Origin: Bacillota bacterium
GTDB lineage: Bacteria; Bacillota; Clostridia; Lachnospirales; Anaerotignaceae
DNA length: 10,911 nt
NCBI GenBank assembly: GCA_023413275.1
Contig: JAEZPX010000243.1
Coordinates: 1 to 10,911, forward strand
Reading direction: 5' to 3'
Shown piece by piece: positions 1 to 7,243 of this stretch. The notes under the pieces are model-generated. The model was not told where the DNA came from. It was given only the letters and a program-made list of their open reading frames with translations, and made no database searches. The position numbers were made by a program, and so were the translations under genes. How positions within the stretch are numbered: position 1 is the stretch's first letter; each line of letters begins with the position of its first letter.

Positions 1-201
1 ATTGCGTACCACTCCCTTATCTGCAAAAGGTGGATTTCCCGTTATTTTGTAATAAGCAAAGCAAGCCCCACCGGCAAGCATCACAAATGCCAAAACAATA
101 GATACCACTATTTTAAAGAACACCCTCACTGGATTAAATCCCTTTTTCTTTGGTGCGGTTCTTTCCGCTTGCCGTACAGGCTTTCTCTGTTTTACGCTCA
201 T
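1..201 (-). CDS. N-terminal part of a membrane-anchored protein, possibly a second LCP-family protein (cut by window edge)
   Basis: Only the first 67 codons are in the window; the gene runs off the left edge. The start MSVKQRKPVRQ is preceded by an AGGTGAG ribosome binding site five bases upstream. The protein begins with a strongly basic cytoplasmic tail (residues 1-30, many K and R), followed by one hydrophobic segment at about residues 31-51 (IVVSIVLAFVMLAGGACFAYY), then the start of an outside region. This is a type II single-pass layout. It lies 19 bp downstream of an LCP gene on the same strand, so the two are probably co-transcribed. Tandem LCP genes are common in Firmicutes and LCP proteins have this N-terminal layout, but no catalytic motif is visible here. 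A penicillin-binding protein or other anchored wall protein would look the same at this end. The reading frame is well supported; the family is a guess. Confidence 0.6.
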   Translation of the reverse strand, partial: MSVKQRKPVRQAERTAPKKKGFNPVRVFFKIVVSIVLAFVMLAGGACFAYYKITGNPPFADKGVVRN

Positions 202-220
202 CTTCTCACCTATCTGTTTT

Positions 221-1402
221 TTATTCTGTCATATTTTGCTCCGATTCTGAGGTTTCAATACCATAAATCAGACTTTGAATCAAAGCCTTTGTTCCCGCTT
301 CATCCATATCGAAGAATTTGCCACCTTCACCGGGAATGGTTACCGTTGTCATTTTTGCAGGATCAATGTCTTTTAAATACTTCACATATTTCAGTGCTTC
401 TGAAAGCTTGATATTGCTTTCCGTTTTGTCTAAAGCAACTTCAATGAGACTGCTCATATTTTTCAATATGGATTCTGTGCTACAAACTTTTGCTAAAAAC
501 ACACGCATAAAATCCTGCTGAACTTGAATTCTTTTTAAATCCCTTTGCGCATAGCCCTCTCGAAAGCGCACCAATTGTTCCGCTTTTTTTCCATCTAAGT
601 GTTGGAACCCTGGTTGAAGGTCAATATACAAATCCTGATAAGGATCAACATAGTAAAGCCTGTCCTGCACTTCCATATCAACGCCGCCAATGGCATCTAC
701 AATATCACGAAATGCAGATAAATCTACTTTAACATAGTAGTCAACCTGAATTCCAAGGAGCTCTTCCATCATCTTAACGGAAAAGGCACAACGATTACCC
801 TCTCCTGCATAGGCATGCAGCTCCGTCAGCTTACATTCTCCATAAACGCCATCTCTCGTGGGGACAGTCCTTCCATTTTTCTCAAGGAGAGCAGTCATCT
901 CATTTGTCATTACCACTCTTGTATCTCTGGGAACCCCGATTAAGCTAAGTGCCTTTGTTCTAGTGTTAAAGCTGGCTATCATGCTCACATCTGCGCGGAA
1001 TCCATCCTCATCCGTCCCTAAAATCGCCAAATTGATTATTTCATCTTCAATTTCAGAGGGTGAAGATGCAGACACCTGAAATGCAGGTTTCTCAGCCTTT
1101 CCTTCCCATTTTTGCAGTGCTACATATGCCTTGGAGCCACCATATACCAACCCCAGAAAAAAAAGAATGCCAAAAACCATAAAAAATCCTTGCATCCTTC
1201 TTTTCTGTGCCAATCTCCTACGCCTTACATTTCGTTTTCCTTGGGGTGCTTTTGGTGGCACCTCTTTATATACCCTTGCAATTGGTTTTTGCTCAACTCT
1301 TCTCCGCTGACCTCTTACTTCCTGACGCCGTGAAACCTGCCTCTTTATATTTATCTCATCACGTCTATCTCGATACTCATAGTCTATTCTTTTTCTTCGC
1401 AT
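221..1402 (-). CDS. LytR-CpsA-Psr (LCP) family cell-wall polymer ligase
   Basis: LCP proteins transfer lipid-linked glycopolymers (teichoic acid, capsule or similar) onto peptidoglycan at the outer face of the membrane. The 393-residue protein has a very basic cytoplasmic tail (residues 1-70, many R and K), one membrane segment at about 72-91, and an extracellular LCP domain from about 123 to 310. Visible family motifs are LAILGTDEDGFRADV (D131, R136, D138), the IGVPRDTRV block (R159, D160), the IVDAIGGVDMEV block near 234-245, VRFR (R279, R281) and RDLKRIQVQQ (R287, D288, R291). The second arginine often seen in that last block is valine (V294) here. The start has a GAGGAG site nine bases upstream and a good promoter further up. 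Older annotation would call it a LytR transcriptional regulator, which is misleading. The polymer it attaches cannot be told from sequence. It heads an operon with the gene at the left edge. Confidence 0.9.
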   Translation of the reverse strand: MRRKRIDYEYRDRRDEINIKRQVSRRQEVRGQRRRVEQKPIARVYKEVPPKAPQGKRNVRRRRLAQKRRMQGFFMVFGILFFLGLVYGGSKAYVALQKWEGKAEKPAFQVSASSPSEIEDEIINLAILGTDEDGFRADVSMIASFNTRTKALSLIGVPRDTRVVMTNEMTALLEKNGRTVPTRDGVYGECKLTELHAYAGEGNRCAFSVKMMEELLGIQVDYYVKVDLSAFRDIVDAIGGVDMEVQDRLYYVDPYQDLYIDLQPGFQHLDGKKAEQLVRFREGYAQRDLKRIQVQQDFMRVFLAKVCSTESILKNMSSLIEVALDKTESNIKLSEALKYVKYLKDIDPAKMTTVTIPGEGGKFFDMDEAGTKALIQSLIYGIETSESEQNMTE

Positions 1403-1454
1403 TCTACGTTTCTCCTCAAACGCCAGCCTACACTGACAATTCTATAACTTATTT

Positions 1455-1483
1455 ATTATACCAAAGCATGCAAAAACTGACAA
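1455..1483 (-). promoter_or_regulatory. Sigma-A-type promoter for the LCP operon
   Basis: Read on the minus strand: -35 TTGTCA (1483-1478), a 17-bp spacer, and a perfect -10 TATAAT (1460-1455). Transcription would start near 1448, giving a leader of about 46 nt before the LCP start codon. No other good candidate lies closer to the gene. Confidence 0.8.
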
Positions 1484-1707
1484 TAAAAAATAGCATCATT
1501 TATAAACCTAAGCAATTTTTCTACAATTTCAGCACTTACTACCTTTTAACATACATAAAAAGAACAGTCATTTGTCAAGTTTCATTTCTAAAAAGCCATT
1601 TTATTTTCTTTCCAAACCAAGTGGCATAACATGAACTCTATAAAAGCCCTTCGTTTTGAGAAAATAGGGTACTTTCATCCATAATCAGATTATACAGGAT
1701 TTTTTTA

Positions 1708-1721
1708 TGTAAAATTTTACA
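1708..1721. repeat. 14-bp perfect palindrome TGTAAAATTTTACA
   Basis: A perfect inverted repeat with no spacer, 40 bp upstream of the -35 box of the LTA-synthase-like gene and well upstream of the LCP promoter. The position would suit an activator or repressor dimer acting on the divergent region. Such AT-only palindromes also arise by chance in AT-rich spacers. Confidence 0.35.
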
Positions 1722-1760
1722 AATTTCTTAAGGTAAAATACGACATTATTTTGCAATTTC

Positions 1761-1789
1761 TTTACTTTTAATAAAAAAGCCCTTATAAT
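1761..1789 (+). promoter_or_regulatory. Sigma-A-type promoter for the LTA-synthase-like gene
   Basis: The -35 is TTTACT (1761-1766; four of six consensus bases), the spacer is 17 bp and the -10 is a perfect TATAAT (1784-1789). Transcription would start near 1796. The in-frame ATG at 1788 lies inside the -10 box and so cannot be in this transcript, which supports the downstream ATG at 1824 as the true start. Confidence 0.75.
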
Positions 1790-1809
1790 GCAAGCAATGA
1801 AATTTTTTC

Positions 1810-1814
1810 GGAGG
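1810..1814 (+). promoter_or_regulatory. Ribosome binding site fixing the start at 1824
   Basis: GGAGG nine bases before the ATG at 1824. The alternative ATGs at 1788 and 1797 have no such site. Confidence 0.8.
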
Positions 1815-1823
1815 TCTTACAAT

Positions 1824-3713
1824 ATGACAGAAACAAGCCAAAACAATCAAGAAAATAAACTTTTCTCATTTCTCAAAAGACATAGACTGTTGATTATTTT
1901 AATCATAGCCTCAATTTTCATTACTGGAGGGGTCTTTCTCATCACAACCAATCACCTGTATTTGCTTTTTATTAATTTCTTACATTATCCCGCATTATTT
2001 ATCTTGAATATCTTACCTGTATTCCTATTAATAGTGCTTGTTTATTTTATAACTGGAAGAGCTGCTTTCTCGGCAACATTGAGCGCTGCTGTTTTTCTTC
2101 TTTTATCCTTTGTTGATAAAATAAAAATAACCATGCGACAAGAGCCACTACTCCCCTCTGATTTGACCTTGGCGAAAGAGGTCTGGGCCATTGTTAAAAA
2201 TTTTCCACGCATTCAGCTTATTCTCGTTACTCTTTCCTTCACGGCACTCATTGTTCTTTTGGCTTCAGCATTTTACTTGTCAAAAGGAAAAAAGCCTCTA
2301 TGGAAAACACGGATAATTGGTTTTCTAGTCTTTCTTGTGATCGGATATGGTGCCAATACATTGTTGTATGCCAATATTACTTTATATAATAAATACCCCG
2401 TCATGGGGAACCCCTATTTTCAAGTAAACCAATATAATTCCAAGGGATTGATTTATTCCTTCTGTCATCAATTTAACATCACAAGGGTAACATCACCTCA
2501 GGGTTACAATAAGGCATTTTTTGACCAGTTGGAAAGTGCTGAAACGGTAACCACAGCGCCTAATAAACCTCATATTGTCATGATTATGGGCGAAGCCTTT
2601 TCCGACTTAAGTGATAATCCAAATTTAGACTTTACAAATTATAAAGATCCTTTGGAAAACTTTAAGGAGATGGCAAATAGTAAAAATGCAGTCAGTGGGA
2701 AAATTGTAGTACCCGGCTTTGGTGGTGGTACTTCAAACACAGAATATGATGTGCTAACAGCTTGCCCAACCAGACTTCTGAACAATCCATTACCATCCTA
2801 TAATTTTATCCATCAACCCTTTGATGCACTGCCTGAAAGATTGGCACAAATAGGATACAAAACGCAAGCCATTCATCCAGGTTATCAGTGGTTTTATAAT
2901 CGTAAAAATGTATATCCAAATTTGGGTTTTGAAAACAGTTATTTTTTGGAAACCTCCTTCGATTTGGCAACCCAGGGAATTGGCGGATATATTAGCGACA
3001 AGGCAGCCATGGATAGCATTATAAAGAACTTAGACACCCATATAAAAACAAAGGATACTCCACTATTCTCTTTTACTGTAACCATACAGAACCATGGGCC
3101 TTATGATGGCCATTATGGCTCTTTGCCAAAAAGCTTTGATACAGATATTCCATTGACAGATACACAAAAAGACTTATTGACCCAATATTTTAAAGGAATC
3201 CACGATGCAGACCAAGAGTTGGGGCGTTTAAGAGATTACGCACAGGAGAGCACCGAGCCTATCGTGATTGTTTATTTTGGAGATCACCTTCCCGGTTTCT
3301 CCAACGGTATGGAATTTTTTGACCTCCTAGATTATCCCATAGATCCAAACGGCACATTGGAGGAACGCCTTGCTTTGTACGAAACACCTTTTCTTATTTG
3401 GCAAAATGACGCTGCAAAAAACCAGTGTGCCTTTTCTGAAACATCTAAGGGTGCAAAGCTGCCTGCCTCCAGAGTAATCAATGCCAATTATTTAGGCGCT
3501 CTTGTGACGCAGCTATTAGACATGAAAGGAGTTTCTCCTCTTTTCGATTACGCAAACCAAGCACGCCAAGTTCTTCCCGCTGGTACAAACAATATTTATG
3601 TTGATAACAGCGGTAGTTTTTCAGACATCGCAACAAAGGAACAGCTGGATGTGATACACCGTCTCAGAGACTGGCAATACTATAAACTTTTTGATCAAAC
3701 AGCAATAAAATAA
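1824..3713 (+). CDS. LTA synthase / phosphoglycerol transferase family membrane protein (sulfatase fold)
   Basis: 629 residues from the chosen start; proteins of this family are usually about 600-650. The N-terminal part has about five membrane segments (near 20-40, 46-76, 80-98, 130-153 and 163-183), then an extracellular sulfatase-like domain from about 247. Catalytic-site motifs are present: MGEAFSD (E257, metal ligand), GGGTSNTEYD (T303, the expected nucleophile), IQNHGPYDGH (H424) and YFGDHLPG (D487, H488). In LtaS the equivalent threonine takes glycerol phosphate from phosphatidylglycerol and passes it to the growing lipoteichoic acid. Related enzymes modify other glycans, so the acceptor is uncertain. 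The block RQEPLLPSDL near 105-114 sits between membrane segments. The start at 1824 is preferred over 1788 because of its GGAGG site and because 1788 overlaps the -10 box. The gene is monocistronic, transcribed away from the LCP operon and closed by its own terminator. Confidence 0.88.
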   Translation: MTETSQNNQENKLFSFLKRHRLLIILIIASIFITGGVFLITTNHLYLLFINFLHYPALFILNILPVFLLIVLVYFITGRAAFSATLSAAVFLLLSFVDKIKITMRQEPLLPSDLTLAKEVWAIVKNFPRIQLILVTLSFTALIVLLASAFYLSKGKKPLWKTRIIGFLVFLVIGYGANTLLYANITLYNKYPVMGNPYFQVNQYNSKGLIYSFCHQFNITRVTSPQGYNKAFFDQLESAETVTTAPNKPHIVMIMGEAFSDLSDNPNLDFTNYKDPLENFKEMANSKNAVSGKIVVPGFGGGTSNTEYDVLTACPTRLLNNPLPSYNFIHQPFDALPERLAQIGYKTQAIHPGYQWFYNRKNVYPNLGFENSYFLETSFDLATQGIGGYISDKAAMDSIIKNLDTHIKTKDTPLFSFTVTIQNHGPYDGHYGSLPKSFDTDIPLTDTQKDLLTQYFKGIHDADQELGRLRDYAQESTEPIVIVYFGDHLPGFSNGMEFFDLLDYPIDPNGTLEERLALYETPFLIWQNDAAKNQCAFSETSKGAKLPASRVINANYLGALVTQLLDMKGVSPLFDYANQARQVLPAGTNNIYVDNSGSFSDIATKEQLDVIHRLRDWQYYKLFDQTAIK

Positions 3714-3728
3714 TCACCATAAAATTTC

Positions 3729-3756
3729 GCAGTGATAAATATTTCACTGCTTTTTT
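3729..3756 (+). terminator. Intrinsic terminator of the LTA-synthase-like gene
   Basis: A perfect 7-bp stem GCAGTGA/TCACTGC with an 8-nt loop, followed by six T, 15 bp after the stop codon. A third GCAGTG lies at 3774-3779. Confidence 0.85.
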
Positions 3757-3988
3757 CTTTTTATGAAATTTATTGCAGTGTAATAAAATAACTTTGTCCG
3801 AATGGCACTACATAAATATACAAAATAATGTTTTTTTTACTAAAATAATGAATAATAAACCACGTTGAATATTTCAAATATCTATGATTTTATCACATTT
3901 TTTGGTTATATTCCTTGGTCTTAAAACGTATTTTATAAAATCGAATATTATAACTCACAAAAAAAAATAATTATTTTTTATTTTTTTA
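3757..3988. other. Very AT-rich spacer, no gene seen
   Basis: About 230 bp of extremely AT-rich DNA with A and T tracts, an 18-bp AT-only palindrome at 3962-3979 and a small TTGAA/TTCAA inverted repeat near 3865. I see no gene and no known RNA. The A/T tracts just before the -35 box at 3989 could act as an UP element or a bent segment. Confidence 0.5.
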
Positions 3989-4017
3989 TTGAATTTGATC
4001 AATATTTCATGTAAAAT
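3989..4017 (+). promoter_or_regulatory. Probable promoter of the SNF transporter gene
   Basis: TTGAAT (3989-3994), a 17-bp spacer and TAAAAT (4012-4017), preceded by A/T tracts. Transcription would start near 4024, leaving an unusually long leader of about 215 nt. In such AT-rich DNA other promoters are possible, so this is a moderate call. Confidence 0.55.
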
Positions 4018-4023
4018 AAAAAC

Positions 4024-4225
4024 GATCCATCACCATCTGGAGTTTATGGAAATTGTATGTATGCCGCTCAGTGTCACAATGATGTCACAGAGCAAAGAAT
4101 GCAATATTACTTGGAGGGAGGGCTTAAGATGTAGCATTTTTTCGTCACATGAAACTTTTTTTGTGACGAGTAGTTGCTGGATGGATTTGACTAGGATTAG
4201 TCAAAACGAACTTATTCATTTTTTT
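4024..4225 (+). promoter_or_regulatory. Long structured 5' leader of the SNF transporter gene (unassigned)
   Basis: The leader holds several visible elements. One is an imperfect hairpin at 4066-4093 (GCTC/GAGC closing, then GTG/CAC). One is a perfect 8-bp hairpin TCGTCACA/TGTGACGA at 4142-4169 with a 12-nt loop. One is a perfect 8-bp, 4-nt-loop hairpin TTTGACTA/TAGTCAAA at 4186-4205. GTCACA occurs at 4073, 4084 and 4144, and the single complementary TGTGAC at 4162-4167 could pair with any of them. A strong SD-like GGAGGGAGGG lies at 4113-4122, six bases before an ATG-TAG start-stop pair. None of the hairpins is followed directly by a T-run. I recognise no known riboswitch or T-box signature; the AGGGTGG T-box sequence is absent. 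Confidence 0.45.
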
Positions 4226-4238
4226 AAGGAGGTATTAT

Positions 4239-5627
4239 ATGTCAGCATCATTAGAAAACCGTGGTCAATTTGGCTCCAAACTCGGCTTTATCCTTTCTGC
4301 GGCTGGTTCCGCAGTAGGTCTTGGTAACATCTGGAAATTCCCCGGCAAAGCATATAATAATGGCGGTGGATCTTTCCTGGTAATCTACATACTTATGGTA
4401 GCTTTAATCGGTACAACCGTAATGCTTGCAGAATTTACACTGGGTCGTAAAACACAAAAGAATGCAGTTGGTGCTTTGCGTGAACTGAACGCAAAATACT
4501 CTTGGGTCGGCGGTCTTGGAATTTTAACCGGATTTATTATTCTTTGTTATTACTGTCAGGTTGGCGGCTGGACCATCAAGTATATTATTGCTTATCTTAC
4601 AGAGTCTTCCACTGTATACGCAGACCCTACCGCTTACTTCCTAAACATGTTGGGTGTTAACGGTTTCCCTCTGCAAGGCGCTATTATTTACCCTCTCATC
4701 TTCCTTGGTCTGACATCTTTTATTATCAGCCGTGGTGTTGCTGAAGGTATTGAAAAACTCAGTAAATTCCTTATGCCTTTATTGTTCGTTCTGTTGTTAG
4801 GCTTAATGATTCGTGCTTGCACATTGCCCGGCGCAGGTGAAGGTGTTGCTTACATGTTCCACTTTGATCCTTCCACAATCAATGGCAACTCTTTCCTTGT
4901 AGCACTTGGTCAGGCATTCTTCTCCCTATCTTTAGGTATGGGCGTTATGATTACTTATGCTTCTTACCTGAGCAAGGACGACAACTTAGTAACAAATACA
5001 GGCGTAGTTTGTGTATTGGATACATTAGTTGCATTGTTTGCGGGCTTTATGATTATTCCAGCTGTATTTGCAACAGGTATTGACCCTGGAATGGGCGGTG
5101 GTTTTGCTTTCGCAACACTCGCTGGTGTATTTATGTCGATTCCCGGTGGTACTATATTCGGTTTACTATTCTATGCATTATTATTCTTCGCCGCAATTAC
5201 ATCTTCCATCTCTATTCTGGAAGGTACAGTGGCATTTCTGGTTGAAGAAAAAGGTATGGATCGTAAAAAAACTGTTGTTTATGTTTCCGTTGTACTATTC
5301 CTCATTGGTATTTTCTATACTCTGTCTCAGGCATATTTGCCGATCAAGGGTGTTTGGTGGTCTTTGAATGGTATTGAATTCCCCATCTTCGGTGACTTTA
5401 TGGAATACCTGACTGACCGTTTGCTGTTGCCTTTTGGTGCATTTTTTACAACTGTATTCGTTGGTTGGATTTGGGGCACTGATAATGCAATTAAGGAAGC
5501 GACCTCCGATGGAAAATATAAATTCGGTCTTGCTCCTTTATGGGCATTTTTGGTGAAATTTGCAGCACCTGTTGCTATCTTATGTATTATTGTAGCAGGC
5601 TTACTGTTGGGTATGTCTATTTCATAA
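4239..5627 (+). CDS. Sodium:neurotransmitter symporter (SNF/NSS) family amino-acid transporter
   Basis: 462 residues, a normal length for bacterial NSS proteins, which import amino acids with Na+ through the LeuT fold. The first membrane segment carries the family signature GSAVGLGNIWKFP (residues 23-35), where A25, V26 and N30 match LeuT Na+-site residues A22, V23 and N27. GGGSF follows at 42-46. The segment FFSLSLGMGVMITYASYL (227-244) matches LeuT TM6, with S229 at the LeuT T254 position. AAITSSISILEG (318-329) matches TM8, with T321 and S322 at the Na2 site. About 11 membrane segments can be counted by eye; the substrate is not determinable, and tryptophan, tyrosine or other hydrophobic amino acids are all transported by relatives. 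The start has AAGGAGG six bases upstream (4226-4232). The gene is single, with a long leader and its own strong terminator. Confidence 0.93.
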   Translation: MSASLENRGQFGSKLGFILSAAGSAVGLGNIWKFPGKAYNNGGGSFLVIYILMVALIGTTVMLAEFTLGRKTQKNAVGALRELNAKYSWVGGLGILTGFIILCYYCQVGGWTIKYIIAYLTESSTVYADPTAYFLNMLGVNGFPLQGAIIYPLIFLGLTSFIISRGVAEGIEKLSKFLMPLLFVLLLGLMIRACTLPGAGEGVAYMFHFDPSTINGNSFLVALGQAFFSLSLGMGVMITYASYLSKDDNLVTNTGVVCVLDTLVALFAGFMIIPAVFATGIDPGMGGGFAFATLAGVFMSIPGGTIFGLLFYALLFFAAITSSISILEGTVAFLVEEKGMDRKKTVVYVSVVLFLIGIFYTLSQAYLPIKGVWWSLNGIEFPIFGDFMEYLTDRLLLPFGAFFTTVFVGWIWGTDNAIKEATSDGKYKFGLAPLWAFLVKFAAPVAILCIIVAGLLLGMSIS

Positions 5628-5659
5628 TATGTACTCAGGTACAACTGAATTGATAGTTT

Positions 5660-5692
5660 TAAAAGGGTGTCGACTTCGTCGACACCCTTTTA
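5660..5692 (+). terminator. Strong intrinsic terminator after the SNF transporter gene
   Basis: Perfect stem of 14-15 bp (AAAAGGGTGTCGAC paired with GTCGACACCCTTTT) closed by a TTC loop, 33 bp after the stop codon. The A/T ends give a U-run in either direction, so it may also block transcription from the opposite strand. Confidence 0.9.
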
Positions 5693-5766
5693 TAAATTTC
5701 ACACTCACGATATTTTCCAACACAACTTTAGTGAAAAATTGATTCTCCAATGTTTCAAGAACATAT

Positions 5767-5805
5767 AAAAAGCGGGGACAAAGGTTTCTATGCCCACCGC
5801 TTTTT
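5767..5805 (-). terminator. Intrinsic terminator of mgtE
   Basis: A 9-bp stem AAAAAGCGG/CCGCTTTTT extended by two G-C pairs past one bulged base, lying 29 bp beyond the mgtE stop codon on the minus strand. The stem ends in five T in either direction, so it could be bidirectional. Confidence 0.8.
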
Positions 5806-5834
5806 AAAGAAATACAAGTCATTCATTAAAAGTC

Positions 5835-7187
5835 TCATAATACCAAGACAGTTGCAATACTAAAATAAATAACCAAAGCAACAGCATCAACTACAGTAGA
5901 AATCAATGGTCCTGCCATCATTGCCGGGTCAAGCTTCAAAGCCTTTGCTAAAATTGGAAGCAAGCAACCGATGGTTTTTGCCAAAACAACTACTGCAGCC
6001 ATACTTAACGATACAGAAAAGTCAATCCAAAAACCTGTATCTTGATTCACCAAAGTCATTTTCAGCATATTAATCAATCCTAATGCAACGCCACATAATA
6101 CACCAACACGAATTTCCTTCCAAACAACCTTTAATGCATCTCTTATTTCAATCTCTCCTAAGGCCATACCACGAATAATCATTGTCGAAGCCTGTGAGCC
6201 TGCATTTCCACCTGTGCCTGTAATTATAGGGATAAATCCCGAAAGTACCACTGCTACTTCCAAAAGACTATTGAAGTGGCCAATCACTAAACTGCTTAGT
6301 GTTCCGGAAATCATTAAAACCGAAAGCCAGACAATTCTGTTTTTTGCTAATACCATGACAGGTGTTTTTAGATATTCTTCATCAGATGGGATCAAAGCAG
6401 CCATCTTTTCCATATCTTCCGTCGTTTCTTGTTCAATAACATCAACGATATCATCAACGGTAATAATTCCAACCAAACGCCCCTCTGTATCAGTAACAGG
6501 TAAAGCCATCCAGTTGTATTTTTTAAAAATGTTCGCTACCTCTTCCTGATCATCGGTCGTTAATACAGAAACAACGTCATCCTGCATCAGCTCATCAATG
6601 GTATTGTCATCCGCCGCACAAATGAGCGTTCTCAGTGGAATAACACCGATCAGCTTTCTTTGATCATCTATGACATTACAGGTATAGATTGTTTCCTTAT
6701 CTGTTCCTGTTCGTTTTATCTGCTTCATCGCATTAGCCACAGTCATGCTGCTATGCAATCTTACGACCTCAATGGTCATTAAGCTTCCTGCTGAATTTTC
6801 AGGATAGTTCAAAAATCGGTTAATCAGCTTTCTTGTTTCCGCATCTGTATTGCGCAAAACCTTCTTTACAAGATTTGCAGGTGCCTCTTCCAAAAAATCC
6901 ACCGTATCATCCAAAAACATCTCGTCCACAATGTTGCGAACTTCTCTATCTGTTATGGAATGAACAATATGCTCCTGAGTATCACTATCCATATATGAAA
7001 AAACCTCTGCTGCCATATCTTTGGTCAGCAAACGGAATACAAAAAGCTGTTTTTCCGCAGTCAATTCTTCAAAATACTCTGCCACATTGGCAGGCTGTTC
7101 TGAATTCAATTCTTCTTTTAATCGAGCATATTCTCCTGATTCCATTAATTTATTTAAGAAATCAAATAATTCCTGCATTTCCTCCAT
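5835..7187 (-). CDS. mgtE: Magnesium channel/transporter MgtE
   Basis: 450 residues from the chosen start, the usual length for MgtE, which lets Mg2+ into the cell down its gradient and closes when cytosolic Mg2+ is high. The order is an N-terminal helical domain (about 1-130), two CBS domains (about 137-200 and 201-260), a connecting plug helix, and five membrane segments from about 284. The pore motif PIITGTGGNAGSQ (320-332) is intact. The last block DPAMMAGPLISTVVDAVALVIYF (420-442) carries D434, equivalent to the Mg2+-selecting aspartate of Thermus MgtE. The ATG at 7187 is preferred over the in-frame GTG at 7217: it has GGGGTGA five bases upstream, gives the family's normal N terminus, and 7217 lies within the attenuator stem. 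The gene has its own promoter, a long structured leader and a terminator. Confidence 0.95.
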   Translation of the reverse strand: MEEMQELFDFLNKLMESGEYARLKEELNSEQPANVAEYFEELTAEKQLFVFRLLTKDMAAEVFSYMDSDTQEHIVHSITDREVRNIVDEMFLDDTVDFLEEAPANLVKKVLRNTDAETRKLINRFLNYPENSAGSLMTIEVVRLHSSMTVANAMKQIKRTGTDKETIYTCNVIDDQRKLIGVIPLRTLICAADDNTIDELMQDDVVSVLTTDDQEEVANIFKKYNWMALPVTDTEGRLVGIITVDDIVDVIEQETTEDMEKMAALIPSDEEYLKTPVMVLAKNRIVWLSVLMISGTLSSLVIGHFNSLLEVAVVLSGFIPIITGTGGNAGSQASTMIIRGMALGEIEIRDALKVVWKEIRVGVLCGVALGLINMLKMTLVNQDTGFWIDFSVSLSMAAVVVLAKTIGCLLPILAKALKLDPAMMAGPLISTVVDAVALVIYFSIATVLVL

Positions 7188-7192
7188 AATCT

Positions 7193-7199
7193 TCACCCC
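7193..7199 (-). promoter_or_regulatory. Ribosome binding site fixing the mgtE start at 7187
   Basis: GGGGTGA five bases before the ATG on the minus strand. No comparable site precedes the GTG at 7217. Confidence 0.75.
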
Positions 7200-7207
7200 G
7201 TTCCAAT

Positions 7208-7243
7208 AAAAAAACACGACTTATTTTTTCAAATTAGCCGTGT
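7208..7243 (-). terminator. Attenuator terminator in the mgtE leader
   Basis: On the minus strand ACACGGCT (7243-7236) pairs with AGTCGTGT (7221-7214), eight pairs including one G-U, around a loop of 14 nt. Six T follow directly (7213-7208). It lies upstream of the mgtE ribosome binding site, so it would stop transcription before the gene. Its 5' arm is also the 3' arm of a competing 10-bp stem. Confidence 0.65.

Larger units (their letters stand above)
1403..1823. other. AT-rich divergent intergenic region between the LCP and LTA-synthase-like genes
   Basis: About 420 bp holding the promoters of both flanking genes, one facing each way, and a 14-bp palindrome at 1708-1721. The stretch in between, about 1490-1700, is AT-rich. 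I see no convincing gene, terminator or known structured RNA there; open frames across it lack ribosome binding sites and protein-like composition. Confidence 0.7.

Noticed and set aside
1207..1629. A 140-codon plus-strand frame over the LCP gene start and the intergenic region
   Set aside because: Shadow of the LCP gene, lying opposite its basic tail; no ribosome binding site and a composition typical of AT-rich antisense.
3989..4327. A 112-codon frame on the plus strand overlapping the SNF transporter start
   Set aside because: It starts with TTG at the -35 box, has no good ribosome binding site, is rich in Cys and Trp without any family resemblance, and overlaps 89 bases of a well-supported gene in another frame.
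5622..5822. A 66-codon minus-strand frame between the SNF gene and mgtE
   Set aside because: It runs through both terminator hairpins, has no ribosome binding site and no recognisable product.
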